NCBI GenBank assembly: GCA_033220425.1
Contig: CM065647.1
Coordinates: forward strand, 558,001-622,000
Origin: Lepraria neglecta
Taxonomy: Eukaryota > Ascomycota > Lecanoromycetes > Lecanorales > Stereocaulaceae
DNA: 64,000 nucleotides
Direction of reading: 5' to 3'
The notes beneath the pieces were generated by a model that did not search any database, had not been told where the DNA came from, and was given only the letters and a program-made list of their open reading frames with translations. Made by a program: the position numbers and the translations under genes. Shown here one piece after another: positions 44,576 to 56,417 of the stretch (position 1 is the first letter of the stretch; each line of letters opens with the position of its first letter).

Positions 44576-45630
44576 TGTAGCGCTTTCTTGTATCTAAATA
44601 ATGGCATCGCTCACGAAACGTTATGCAGACATGAACGATTGTGAAGCCTGAATGTACATGTATTGAGGTCCCAATTAACCACAGATGTGCACCATTGACG
44701 AGGCTGCTAGAGGAAGAAGGCCGAAGCAAAACGTACCAGAAGCTCTAATCTGCACAAATCCTGCTCAGTAGTTGGTCGAAGTCTTGCAATTCTTATTGTA
44801 AGGAAGCCTCGAGCATGTTGTAAGGGTAGCCAGCTCTGAATGTGCTTGCTTCAGGCTCCACAGCCATTTAAAGCATGTCAAAAGCCATACGAGATATGCC
44901 ATCTGTCCCATTGGGGCAGCGGGCAAGATAACACTGCAAAGGTACCTGAAGTTGGAATCCGTTCGTCTTCGAGCTCAGCAGGTCCCAAATCTGTGCCATT
45001 CCCCATAATACCCCCAGCTAATATCTCGATCTCAGGCTCCGCGAAGAAACTTTATCCATCCTCGCGAGGAATCTACGAAAAACCACTTCGGGGGTGCTTC
45101 AAGCCTGAAGTAGTAGATCTTAACGCGCCATGGAGCAGAAGATTTGCCATATTGAGAGTACTTGAAGTCAAAGATTTGTTTTTGTGAAGCTCGTGCTAAG
45201 GGGTCCAATCCATCCTGAAAAAGGGATTGAAGTCTCAATGGGCATGTCAGGCCTGCTCTGCTGTGAAGTGTGCTGTAAAAGCGGGATCTTATGAGCCTGA
45301 AAGAACCAAGTTGACATAGACCGAGAGCCGCAGTACCTACGGAGTTGAGTGGCGACGAAAACAGCTGTGTGGCAATGTCCGCCGGCTATTCTTCGGGATA
45401 AACCGTTGATTACGATTACGAGTCGCCTTCGATAGCTCCATATTTCGTCAATGATGAAGCAATACTATTGAAAAGCGCTTGCACGCCGACCTCTCTTCTC
45501 CTACTTGTGCATCGGCTTCTCATCTAACACCCCACTGATTTTTAACAACGATTATCTCGAACCGATTGAACTGACAGATCTTGATTGAAACCACTTTAAG
45601 CACATAACCTGTACACAAAGACCATACAAG
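44576..45630. other. Intergenic region
   Basis: Open stretches such as 44840-45187 have no recognisable domain. The last ~80 bp are an A/C-rich leader to the WW-domain gene. Confidence 0.4.
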
Positions 45631-46530
45631 ATGACGACACCATCAGACGCGCCACCGTCTTACGAGGAGGTCGCCGGCTCAGGTTCAAGTGCTGGCGCAG
45701 GCTCCTCGAGCAGACCCCCTGGAGCCTCAACCTCGAACACAACCTCACGCAAAGAACGCAATGGCATTCCTGCACATACCAGGCGCAGCATGGAAGACGA
45801 AGGCCGACCGTTGCCACACGGATGGATCAGACAATACGACGCTGACAACAACCACCAATTTTTTGTAAACACGAACGTTGAGCCTCCAACTTCGATATGG
45901 CACCATCCTTATGACGACGATGAATACATGAACAGCCTCGATCCTGCGGAGAGGAAGAGAATACAGGGTATGCACAGGGTCCCAAGCCAGGCGGACATTG
46001 AGGCAGAGAGCAGCGACGATGACGAAGGGCATCATCATTCTCATTCCAAGAAAACCGCTGCAGGCACAGCAGAACTTCCCCCTCGTCCCACTGGCTCTGA
46101 CCATCCTGGTGGTGTGACAAAGCTTGGCCGAAGAATGAAGGACAAGATGACAGGAACAACACACGACCAACGAGAACGGCAACGTATTCAGCGCGCTGAA
46201 GAAGAGCGGAGAGCCTACCAGCGACATATAGAGTTGCGCCAGGCAATGTCACGCGCCGCTCAAACCGGCCAGCCACAATTCGTTGGCAAGGACAGGAATG
46301 GTAAAGATGTTTATATCAAGCCTCCACAGGGTGCGGGTCCGCCACAAGGCGCATATGGCTACAATCCTTATCAGCAAGGTCCCTACGCCAATCCCAACGC
46401 AACTTTCATAAGGCCTCAATACCCGTATGCAAGGCCTTATGGCGGAGGATATGGAGGCGGCTTCGGCTTGCCTTTGGCGGGAGGACTTATGGGAGGATTG
46501 CTATTAGGGGATATGATGGGAGGGTTCTAA
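45631..46530 (+). CDS. WW-domain protein with Gly/Tyr-rich tail, 299 aa
   Basis: This is a single open frame. It begins with TPSDAPPSYEEVAG, a PPxY motif that other WW domains, such as those of Rsp5-type ubiquitin ligases, can bind. One WW domain lies near residues 59-92: LPHGWIRQYDADNNHQFFVN followed by PPTSIWHHP, with the first signature Trp, the central Phe/Phe pair and the final Trp retained. A basic, Arg/Gln-rich coiled region (about 165-215) and a C-terminal Pro/Gly/Tyr/Gln-rich tail ending LLLGDMMGGF follow. The arrangement suggests an adaptor that recognises proline-rich partners and may itself be ubiquitinated. Related fungal proteins are uncharacterised or called WW domain proteins. 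Confidence 0.85.
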   Translation: MTTPSDAPPSYEEVAGSGSSAGAGSSSRPPGASTSNTTSRKERNGIPAHTRRSMEDEGRPLPHGWIRQYDADNNHQFFVNTNVEPPTSIWHHPYDDDEYMNSLDPAERKRIQGMHRVPSQADIEAESSDDDEGHHHSHSKKTAAGTAELPPRPTGSDHPGGVTKLGRRMKDKMTGTTHDQRERQRIQRAEEERRAYQRHIELRQAMSRAAQTGQPQFVGKDRNGKDVYIKPPQGAGPPQGAYGYNPYQQGPYANPNATFIRPQYPYARPYGGGYGGGFGLPLAGGLMGGLLLGDMMGGF

Positions 46531-47060
46531 GTCTTTATCTCATAGAGAGCATCTTGCTGTCATTCGTCGCTACGGAATTGGCGCTGCTTTGTTGAGCATC
46601 CATGCAAACGTCTAAGGCATTTCTGATTCTTCACCCACAATGATTCATGACTGGTAAAGAGTTTTTCGACGAATTTATAGATACCCTTCAAAATATCCGT
46701 TTATTGCTTTTACGAAGTCCGGCGAATGGTAATGATTTCCATTAGCATTATGATCAGTAGCTAGGTGTATGTATTTATTCAGAGGTCAAAGTGGCCTTTC
46801 TTGGCAAATCAGTGTAGAAAGTTAGCTCCGGGTATCGATTCGCAAAGCACCATCAATAAATAGGATGAGATACCCATGTCGAATGCTTGCGGGCCTAGAA
46901 CTCTGTCATAGTTGCCAAGCCTCTATCGGTATAACCTCGGCGATCCTAATTATTCAGGGCTTAGGAAGCTAGTCGCGGATTATTCCCTTTGCGTGTTAGG
47001 ATTCAGGAAAGGCGGAGTGCAAGATGGAACTCCCCTGATTAACATATACGCCATGAAAGT
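46531..47060. other. Intergenic region upstream of the histidine kinase
   Basis: No gene seen. A stop at 47040-47042 in the histidine-kinase frame limits its start to the ATG at 47061 unless a further exon lies upstream. Confidence 0.4.
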
Positions 47061-50000
47061 ATGGTAGAATTTTATGGCATCGAACGAGGACAGGCACTCC
47101 TCCCGCCGCCTCGCCTCTATGAGCGACTAACTCAGCTTGGTGGCTATACATGGGACCAATCCATCGAACCCTTCCACTCGGTGAGTGAGCCATGGCGCAT
47201 TCAATGATAATTTACTTACCAATATGATGATAGACTTATGATAATTGGCATGTCTTTGGAATCCGTCACCTGATCCATGAAGCCTCAGGGGCCTCGTCCC
47301 TTCAAGGAGTACCCAAAACAAACTCCACAGCCAGCTCCCCTCGATTAGAACCACGACCCTCTCTCAAATATCATCGCACGGGAAGCATTGGCACAAACGA
47401 GAATGCTTCAGAAAGATCAGATGGTGAGAATACCTATATACCGGTTGTTGCTCGAATATCCACCCATGCATTACGAATCGAGCGCGAATACCACCTTTGC
47501 AGATCCTTCATTCAGACCTCAGACCCAGATTGCTTACACACGGTGCGACTCATTGATCTTACGAGACTCCCGAGCCGGCAAGGAGATGAGGCAACCCTGA
47601 TTGTGTCGATCTTCGAATCGCCAGGAAGGAATTACTTGAAAGACCTGTTAGATTTCGGTCCAGCTTGGCTTGGTCCTGCACAGCTTGGTGAAGGACCTGG
47701 CGATATTGATGGCAGCTTCCCTAGCGCTCGAAGCCAGATCTCGCTTTCCACCTTCCTCGACTTCGCGATTGGCACTTGTGAGTGTCTTGAGCTCCTCCAT
47801 CATGGATTGAAAACAGTACATGGCGAGCTTAGAGCGGATGCGTTCCATTTCAATCATGATACCTGCGCTGTCAAACTCATCACCTTCGGTTCCGGTCCAA
47901 GGTCTTTCGAAAATGGCTTGACAAGTAGTGGATGGATTACACTCTCCCGAGAAATAGGGGTGAAGCATAAACTTCAATATGTCGCCCCTGAGCAGACCGG
48001 ACGCATGCCGGCAGAGCCTAACTCAAGGACTGATATATATGGCTTGGGTATAATTTTCTGGACCTTGCTTACTGGAAAGGCCCCATTCCAAGGCGAGACC
48101 CCAATCGACATCATTCAAGCGGTACTTGGCCGCCGGATCCCCTCTGTCTCATCAGAGCGCATGGACATCCCGGACGTCATAGCGAGGATTATCCAGAAGA
48201 TGACCCAGAAGCAGATGGACGAACGCTATCATTCGGCGAGTGGTGTAAAACACGACCTCGTTGAGGTGCAACGGTTGCTCGGAGAAGGCGACAATGAAGC
48301 CCTTGCAGATTTCATGATAGGATCGAAGGACAGGTCGTCATTCTTCGTGCTTCCTGCGAACATAGCTGGGAGGGATCAAGACCAGAATAAGATAATCGAA
48401 GTGATTGAAAGAGTAGCCAAATGGCAAGAACAATCCCACGAACTAGCCAGGCGTGGCGTTTATGCCTTTGGCTCGACGTCCGCTTCGTCATTGTCCGGAC
48501 GTTTCGAGGGGATCGAGACCGGGACGAGGTCAAGTGACACCAGCTCGCGAGTTGGTAAGAGTTCCGAAGGCAGCCCTGCCCTCAGGCCAATTTCCTCAGC
48601 CAAAGCCTCTGGGCACAACTTGCAGTCCCATTCACGCGATTCCTCTGTTGCGCACGAGCCTGCGAATGGCGCAACACCAGCAGAAAAACCACCTCTCGAA
48701 GTCAATGATAGCGTGGAGTCGATAGAAACCACCTTCAGTTTGAACACTCAGAGAAGCAGCGGGGCCAAGACGGATGATGCCAGTGGAGAATATAATGGGG
48801 CTAACCAAATGGCGAGGCGACGAGGAAGTCACAAGGCTTTGCGAAGGCGTCGCTGCGAACTCATCTCAATCGTCGGCTCAGCAGGCGCTGGGAAATCGAG
48901 CCTTATCCAAAAAACTCAGGCTGAAATTCGCAAAATGGGCTACTTTGCCTCTGCAAAGTTCGACCCGGCAAGAAAGGCGCCATATGAACCTTTACTTCGT
49001 GCCATGGGCTCATTATTCCGTCAAATATTTTCTGAGAGCGACAGTACCTACCACAACATGGTACGCAGGCAGATACGCGGCCTTTGGCCGTCGGTCTGCA
49101 GCATGCTTGACCTACCAGAAAGTCTGGTCTCTGTGGACGCACAGTACGTCAACAAGACTACAGCATTCACTTCGCAAGCAGGGATGAACAAGTCTGCGAG
49201 GGGCGAGATGATGGAAATTTCCAGCGTACGCAGTGCCACAAGCGGTGATCTTATTTCGGGAAGTCAATTGCCTGCTGAATTCCTCCTGGGGGGAGCAAAC
49301 CCGCGCTCGCTCAAATTCATAACCGTTTTCGTGGAGGTCATGCGCATATTGTCCACTAACAAGCTGATCTGCTTGTGTCTGGATGATCTGCCGTTCGCAG
49401 ATGAAGAGAGTTTGGACTTGATATCTACCCTCATCAGCAAAAAGTTAGGCATAGTGATTTTGACAACGTCTAGAGACGACACAACGCTCTCGAAGCCGGT
49501 TGAGAGCGTCTTGAAGAACAAGGCCGCGAACACAACAACGATCCAGTTGTCGCCCCTCAGCGAACAAGAAATTGTCGAATATGTAGCGGCAACTTTGTAT
49601 CGACCTACGGAGTACGTTATCCCGTTAGCGGTGGTCTGCCTGGAAAAATCCAATGGAAATCCATTCTACTTGCGACAAATGCTGGAAGTCTGCCATCGAA
49701 AAAATTGTATTTGGTATTCGTGGAAGGAGTCGGCATGGGAATACGACCTTGACAAAGTCTTCGCGGAGTTTGAGTCAGAGTCCTACGACCAGCACCTCAA
49801 TACGAATTTCATCACGAAACGACTTCAAGACCTACCGACATCTGCACGCTCTATCCTCGCCTGGGCTTCGCTCCTAGGGACTACGTTCTCGTTCACGCTG
49901 ATACAAAGGCTGCTGAGTGGAGAATTTGATTACGTGGAGGACGGTGTAGACCGGAACGACGCTGCTTGCACCAAAGTGGCTAAGCTGTTCACGCCTCAAC

Positions 50001-53000
50001 CTGTGGAAAACGCGGTGGAAGGCCTTCAGGCTACTTTGCATGCATATATACTCATGCCTGCCAGCAATGAAGACGAATTCAGCTTCTCACACGATCGATA
50101 CGTTCAAGCCTCAGCGTCCTTGAGGGAATGCCACGATGTTGAAAAGATGCACTTCATCATCGCCCAGACAATGATGAAGTACTCCAATCTGGACGGGCGT
50201 TCGTTATACACTCGATCCCGGCACATCTGTCAGGCGGTCAACGCCATCAAACGTCATGTCAGCAACCGTTATCACTTCAGAGCCTTCTTGTTCGAGGCCG
50301 CCCAGAAGGCAATTGCGGCTGGTGCTCGACCCACTGCTCTAGACTACTACGAGACGTGTCTTGCTTTGATGCAGCCCGACCCGTGGCAAGAAGGGGGGCG
50401 AGATGTGTTCTATGAAGAGACCCTAAATCTGTACACCAAAGCTGCAGAATTATATTGGCATCAGGCCCGTCCTGTTGAGGCTCAGAACTTGCTAGACTCT
50501 ATCTTTGCCGGAGCTCGTACGCCAGGCGACAAGGCAACTGCATGGATACTCCAATCAAAGCTGTTTGCGCAAGCTGGGAATATGGCTGGCGCTTTCACGG
50601 CACTGAAGACCTCGCTGCTGGAATTGGGCCTCGACTTCCCGGCAAATCCAAGCTGGCAGATCTGCGACGACGAATACTACCAGTTGTGCCAGCGATTAAC
50701 AACTGCGAGCTTCATAGAACTTAGTGGTAAACCGTTGGATACTGACCCGAAGATAATCGCCATGGGTGCGGTCTTGGTGGAGGCAGTGAGCGCAGCGTTC
50801 TGGAGCAGTACTCTTGTGGTAGGTCACTCCTTTTTCTTGCGATCAAAGCCTTGAAAATATGGCTAACCACCCTGGAAGTTCTTTCAAATAGTCCTCAAGA
50901 TGATTGGAAAGCATCTGGACAATTCAGGAACTTTCTCCCAGATCGGCCTTGGATTCTCATACTTTGCCATGATAATCATAAGTCGATATGAAGATCACTC
51001 GTTCGGCCTTCAAATGCAAGATTTGTCGAAGCAGCTCTTAACTCAACATGGAGATTCCTACACTCTCGGACGAGGGTTAGCAATGACGGCGCTTTTCACT
51101 GCGCACTTGTCTTCCCCAGTACGGGCTCACTTCGACATCATAGAGGAAGCCATCGATCACTCTCTTGTGTCTGGAGACAAACACGTATTCCTTCTTTGCG
51201 TTGGGACTATAGCTATGCACAGGCTATTCATTGGCGATGACATGGCCGATATCGAGTCGTACTGCGCCATTGGACCGGAAGACTTTGGAGATTGGAGTTC
51301 CGATATGAGAGGCGGAGTCGTGCTCACGGCCACTAGACAGGTAGCTCGCTCGCTACAAGGAAAGACTTGGACCGATAACCCAGAGACCGCAATGTCTGAC
51401 GACGAGCACCATACACCCGATTACATGGCCTTGATTAAGGCCCGCTCCTCCAACATAGAACGACCCCGAGACATCTACAACAGTTTGCGAATGATCGCTC
51501 TATACTTGTATGGTCACTATGCCAAAGTCATCCAATTGAGCACGGAAATAAGTTCGAGTGTATACCAATTGTGGAGCATGCGAATCACTCGACTAGCATG
51601 GTTCTACATCGCGCTTTCACTCTTGGCACATCTCCGTGAACACCCCACCAATCAAGAGCGTGGTGTCATATTGGCCAAAGTAAAAGACTACAAAGCACGT
51701 ATCGTCCAATGGCAGGCTGAGTGCAGCGCCAACTACCTAATGTGGTCACTCTTGATCGAAGCGGAAATGGCTGAAGTCGAAGAACGGTATGGGGACGCCA
51801 TTCAGGCTTACGAGGCTGCAATCGATCATACGCAATTGCATGACTTCCTTCTCGAGCAAGCCTTAGCCTTCGAACTGCAAGGCGATTTCTTCGTTCGCAG
51901 AGGAGCAAGGCGGGCTGCCCGAGCGACCTTGAAAGATGCTCTGGCTACTTATTCACGCATTGGTGCAAGTGGTAAAGTCGACCAATTAACCGTCAAACAT
52001 GAGTGGGTGCTTCGGGCCTCGACTACTGTGCAGACTCGCGACATTGCCATACAGACTGCTAGTTCCATCGGCGAAATTGGAAACACACAATACCGTGTCG
52101 AGGAAAACGAGCGCCAGGAAACAAGGAATTTAGGAAAAGAAACCGCCGGTGATCGTACCCAAGCCTGGATCAGCCCCACTCCAGATCGAGACCTCGACGG
52201 TAAGAATTCTGGCCAGGACATTTCCGATCTGGGCCTCGACGTGCTTGACCTTCAGAGCATCCTAGAGTTCAATCAGGCTATATCCTCCGAATTGCGAATT
52301 GACCGACTTTTGGCGCAGATGACTGAGATCATCTTGGAGTCTGCAGGGGCTCAAGCAGACTTTGCAGCCGTTATTATCGAAGGTGAAAATGGCTGGTGCA
52401 TAGCCGCGAGTGGAACAGCGGACGGTATATCTGAAGACGCTCAACCCATCACCAACATTCGTGATGAAACGCAGAAACAGGTCCTTCTCTACACGATGAG
52501 ATTCAAGGAGGTAGTCTTTGTGCACAATCTAGCTCAAGACGACCGGTTCTTGACGCATGGGTCGGCTAAGTCCGTCATATCTCTCCCTATATTTCAAGGA
52601 AAGGACTTGCTGGGAGTATTATATCTGGAGGGTCAGCCGAATTCCTTCACCGACCGCAATTTGGGTGTGCTCCAGCTATTTTGCAATCAAGTCGGTATCT
52701 CGATTGCGAACGCGTTGCTTTTCAGGCGTATTGCCAAGGTCTCGGCTTCGAATACAAGCATGATCGAGTCACAGAAGCGTGCTCTTGGGAAAGCGAGGGA
52801 GGCAGAACTCAAAGCGAAGACTGCCGAAGCTGAGGCTATGGAGAATGTCAGACTCAAGGAAGAAGCTGCAAAAGCTAAAGGCATGTTCCTTGCAAATGTA
52901 TCACACGAGCTTCGAACGCCCCTGAATGGAGTCATCGGTATGTCGGAATTGTTGAAGGGAACGCCCTTGAACAAAGAGCAAGATTCCTATGCAGACTCCA

Positions 53001-54503
53001 TTCGCGTCTGCGCCGGTAAGACTCCTATGGTCAGCGGTCCATCAAGGTTGCATGCTGACACTTTCAGACACACTATTGACGGTAATCAACGACATTCTCG
53101 ATTTTTCCAAGCTTGAGGCTGGCAAGATGAAGCTCTTCAGCGTACCCTTGAACCTTAAGGAGACGATCACAGAGGTTGTACGGGCCCTGTCATTTGCAAA
53201 CCTCGAGAAAGGGCTTCAGACTCGCGAGGAACTTGACCTGGACCCCAAGCTTCTGGTGATGGGTGATCCAGTCAGACTACACCAAATCTTCATGAACCTC
53301 CTTAGCAACAGCTACAAGTTCACCTCCAAAGGCTCAGTTATAGTCAGCGCTAAGACTGATTTCGAAGATCGCGATAGCATTCGGGTGACTTGCTCTGTCG
53401 CTGATAGTGGTATCGGGATCACGCAAGAACAAGTATCGCGGCTCTTCAAGCCGTTTTCCCAAGCCGACAGCAGTACCCAGAGGCAATTTGGCGGTAGCGG
53501 ACTCGGCCTCTCGATTTGCAAAGCGCTCGTCGAGGTGCTCAATGGCAAAATCTGGCTAGAGAGTCTAGTAGGGACGGGAACAACAGTGTTTTTCACTCTC
53601 ACCTTCCCCAAGGCGGCGAAGTCGGCGACGACAGATGTCACTCCGATTGCTGCAAAGGATCCTGACCCGATGGCGACTTGGTCGTCTGATTCGGAAAACC
53701 TAGCTCCACGTTCTTCGACTGCTTCGTTCTTCGATCTATCCAAGATTCCCAGAGATCAGCTTCGAATCTGCATTGCGGAAGATAACCCAATCAATCAGAA
53801 AATCGCTGTCTCTTTTGTCACCAAGCTCGGCTTCAAGCCAGAAGCCTACAGCGATGGCTTGCAAGCAGTGGAAGCGCTCCGTCGAAGTTCACAAGAAAAG
53901 GAGCCTTTCCACCTTGTCCTTATGGACGTACAAATGCCAGTCCTGGACGGCTACGACGCAACAAGGCTGATCCGGAAAGACGACGATCCTGCTGTACGCG
54001 GCGTCCTTATCATCGCCATGACAGCCTCAGCCATCCGTGGCGACCGCGAAAAATGCTTGCAAGCCGGCATGAACAACTACCTCGCGAAACCCGTTCGAGC
54101 AGCAGTGCTCAAATCAATGCTAGAAGACTACCTCCGCGAGTCATCCAAAGTGATGCCCGATCTGCAAGAAACAGCCACCGACCTCGCCAAAACCGTCATG
54201 GAAGGCGCCCAGAACGGGATCGAGAACGGAAATGAGACCAAAAAATCCCATCGTACGAGACCTAGCTTCGAGAAGAGAATGAGCTCCCGGAACGTAATAC
54301 CGTTTCGCGGCCAAGATGCTCAACGAAATTCCCCTAATGAGGATTCCGCCGACGAAAAGACGCCACGGCAGCCGCAGCCGCGAACGACGAGACCTGGAAC
54401 GAGCAGGACGAATAGTGCCGCGAGCGTGATACGGAATAATAGGATCGAGGAAGATGAGGGTGTTCCTCCGCTGTCACTCGTGGATGAGACGCGTGACGAA
54501 TAA
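47061..54503 (+). CDS. Group X hybrid histidine kinase, ~2425 aa
   Basis: Four exons are inferred: 47061-47180, 47234-50818, 50879-53015 and 53068-54503, all GT-AG and in frame. The N-terminal region (about 60-380) is a protein-kinase-like domain. It keeps [10 protein letters not shown] and the C-lobe, but has VHGELRAD where HRDLKxxN is expected and TFG in place of DFG, so it is probably a pseudokinase. A P-loop ATPase follows ([17 protein letters not shown] near 585), then helical repeats, a GAF domain (about 1695-1850), the HisKA H-box [18 protein letters not shown] (His near 1908), and an HATPase with [21 protein letters not shown] and [13 protein letters not shown]. The receiver has [12 protein letters not shown] (Asp near 2233). 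This order defines fungal group X (Candida Chk1, S. pombe Phk1/2 type), which signals oxidative stress to a phosphotransfer protein. Confidence 0.92.
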
Positions 54504-55018
54504 ACTCTTCTTTGCGCATATTCGGGCATTAGCGCGGTGTTGTAATGGGGTGGGCATAGCGATGAAGTATTGCATCTTGACGGTACGAGGCGCGAGGTTT
54601 GCTTTCTTGCGAATGCTTGGATTGCACCGTATATGTCACCTTTCCCATTTCGAGGGTTCTGTATATACACTTTTGGAAAGATACCCAGACTGCGCCGGAA
54701 AGGGACACAGCACTACGCGCATGATCTATTGGATGAAGTGTCTGATTTCTTAGCTATAGACTCAACGAGACCATTGCTGAGCCAGAAACACATCGGGCTA
54801 TTTGCATGCATCGCGACCGGACCCTTTTCTCTCTGTGGTTCTTTTCCAAGAGGCTTGCTTATTACCCTGCCGCCCTTTTGAAATGTGGTACGAGTACGAG
54901 CACAGTTATTGCCAAAATGCCCAAAGCGAAATAACGCCTTCCAAAGCCCATACCACACCCCTACCCTATCAAGGACATGATCGCCAGTACAGACATAAGC
55001 CCTAAGACCTGCCGCCTC
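54504..55018. other. Intergenic region
   Basis: This is the 3' flank of the histidine kinase. No gene was recognised. Confidence 0.4.
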
Positions 55019-55586
55019 TCAAAACATCCGTCCAAAAAGCATAGGCCACAACCGTATACGAGCTCTAAGGCCCATCCCAAAGAGGAAATTCGCCTTCTCA
55101 CCACACGATAATGCCATACGTCCGTACGGATATTGACTCCCGTTTCCTAGACAGCACAGCCCTCGAATCGCCCGCCGTCTTCTCCTCAAATCCCCACGAT
55201 GCACACCGCCAATCGTGACGAAACAACACAGCCCAACACTCCACAGACGCACAGCAATCTCCCCAAGCACCGAAAATCCACTGCAGACGCTGCGCAGCGA
55301 TCTCGGAAGGTCGTTGACATCTCTCCTCGGCCTTAACAAATTTAAACAGTAGAACCCGCATCCCTGCATACGCACGTACCCAAACAGAAACGGGACGCGG
55401 AAGATCAGCAAAGCAACCTCGACTCCGCATACTGCGCACCGCAAGCAGCTGCACAGACACCCAGCTAGGTAACCCAACACGCAACGGGCATAAACCAAGC
55501 ATACCGAAAGCAAGGATCAGCAGGATCAGCAAACTCGGCTCACTCGGCTCAACTCTGAAAGAGGCAAAGCGCCTTATGCATGGCAT
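55019..55586 (-). other. Possible hydrophobic, Cys-rich protein (undecided)
   Basis: Two overlapping minus-strand frames are open for over 160 codons here, and the base composition is more gene-like than the flanks. The frame 55513-55019 reads as a hydrophobic N-terminal half with many Cys (LVYARCVLGYLAGCLCSCLR) and an Arg-rich C-terminal half (GVHRGDLRRRRRAIRGLCCL) ending LRARIRLWPMLFGRMF. This would fit a small membrane protein. The competing frame 55586-55098 is equally long. No known domain was found in either. Confidence 0.25.
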
Positions 55587-56417
55587 TAACGGCTATCACG
55601 AACTCCACTCCACTACGCTCTTAGGCTTCACTTTTTCAATTCTGCTCTAGCTGCAAAGCTGCAATTGACATCATGATCTGTAGCGATCATCGGAGAAATA
55701 ATTCTAATCGAGATTCACAACCTTGGCATACTTTGCATTGGCGCACTGCGCATCGGCAGGCTTGATCATCGGAGAAAATATCTTTCTGCAACGCATGGCA
55801 AAAATTTGACTTTGAATCATAAGCGGTAGAGGCGCAGCGCCAAAAGTTGCCTTTGTTTCAGCCCCCTCCTTTTCTTGAATGTTGTCACTTGCGGGGAAAA
55901 ATTGGAGCTTAAGGAAAGAGAAGGGCTTGGCTTGATGTGCACCCGAAATGAACTATTAATTTGGTGGCTGGTCGATGCAACAACCCAACCCAGCAAAGTT
56001 CGTAAGTAACAGGGAGCAAGCCATGCATGTCCCTTCAATTTCTCGTTTCATCGATATTCGATAGTTAATAGTATGATACAAGAATGGGTAATGCTAGAAT
56101 AAAAAAATCATGATAGGCTTTGGTAATATGAATCGAATTATCGAAGCGGAATAGTACCCAGCCCGGCCCCCAGGGCATTTGGTGAATGTAGGCGAATTGC
56201 TAGGAAGCAAGCAAGCTGCCGCCGTATGCAATGATGAATGATGATGATGCCGAAGTAGTACTCTCGCTAGAAGGGTATAGATAGACACAAGCCAGAATGC
56301 CAGATCCAACCATAATACTGTAAAAAAGCTTACCCAAAAGCCATGATCCATGAAAAAGGAGTTTTTGTTTCGTCGTGTCGACTGAAATTAAGGTGACTGA
56401 AGGCGGATCCACGCGTG
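55587..56417. other. Intergenic region
   Basis: No gene was recognised. This is the 3' flank of the Gln-rich gene. Confidence 0.4.
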
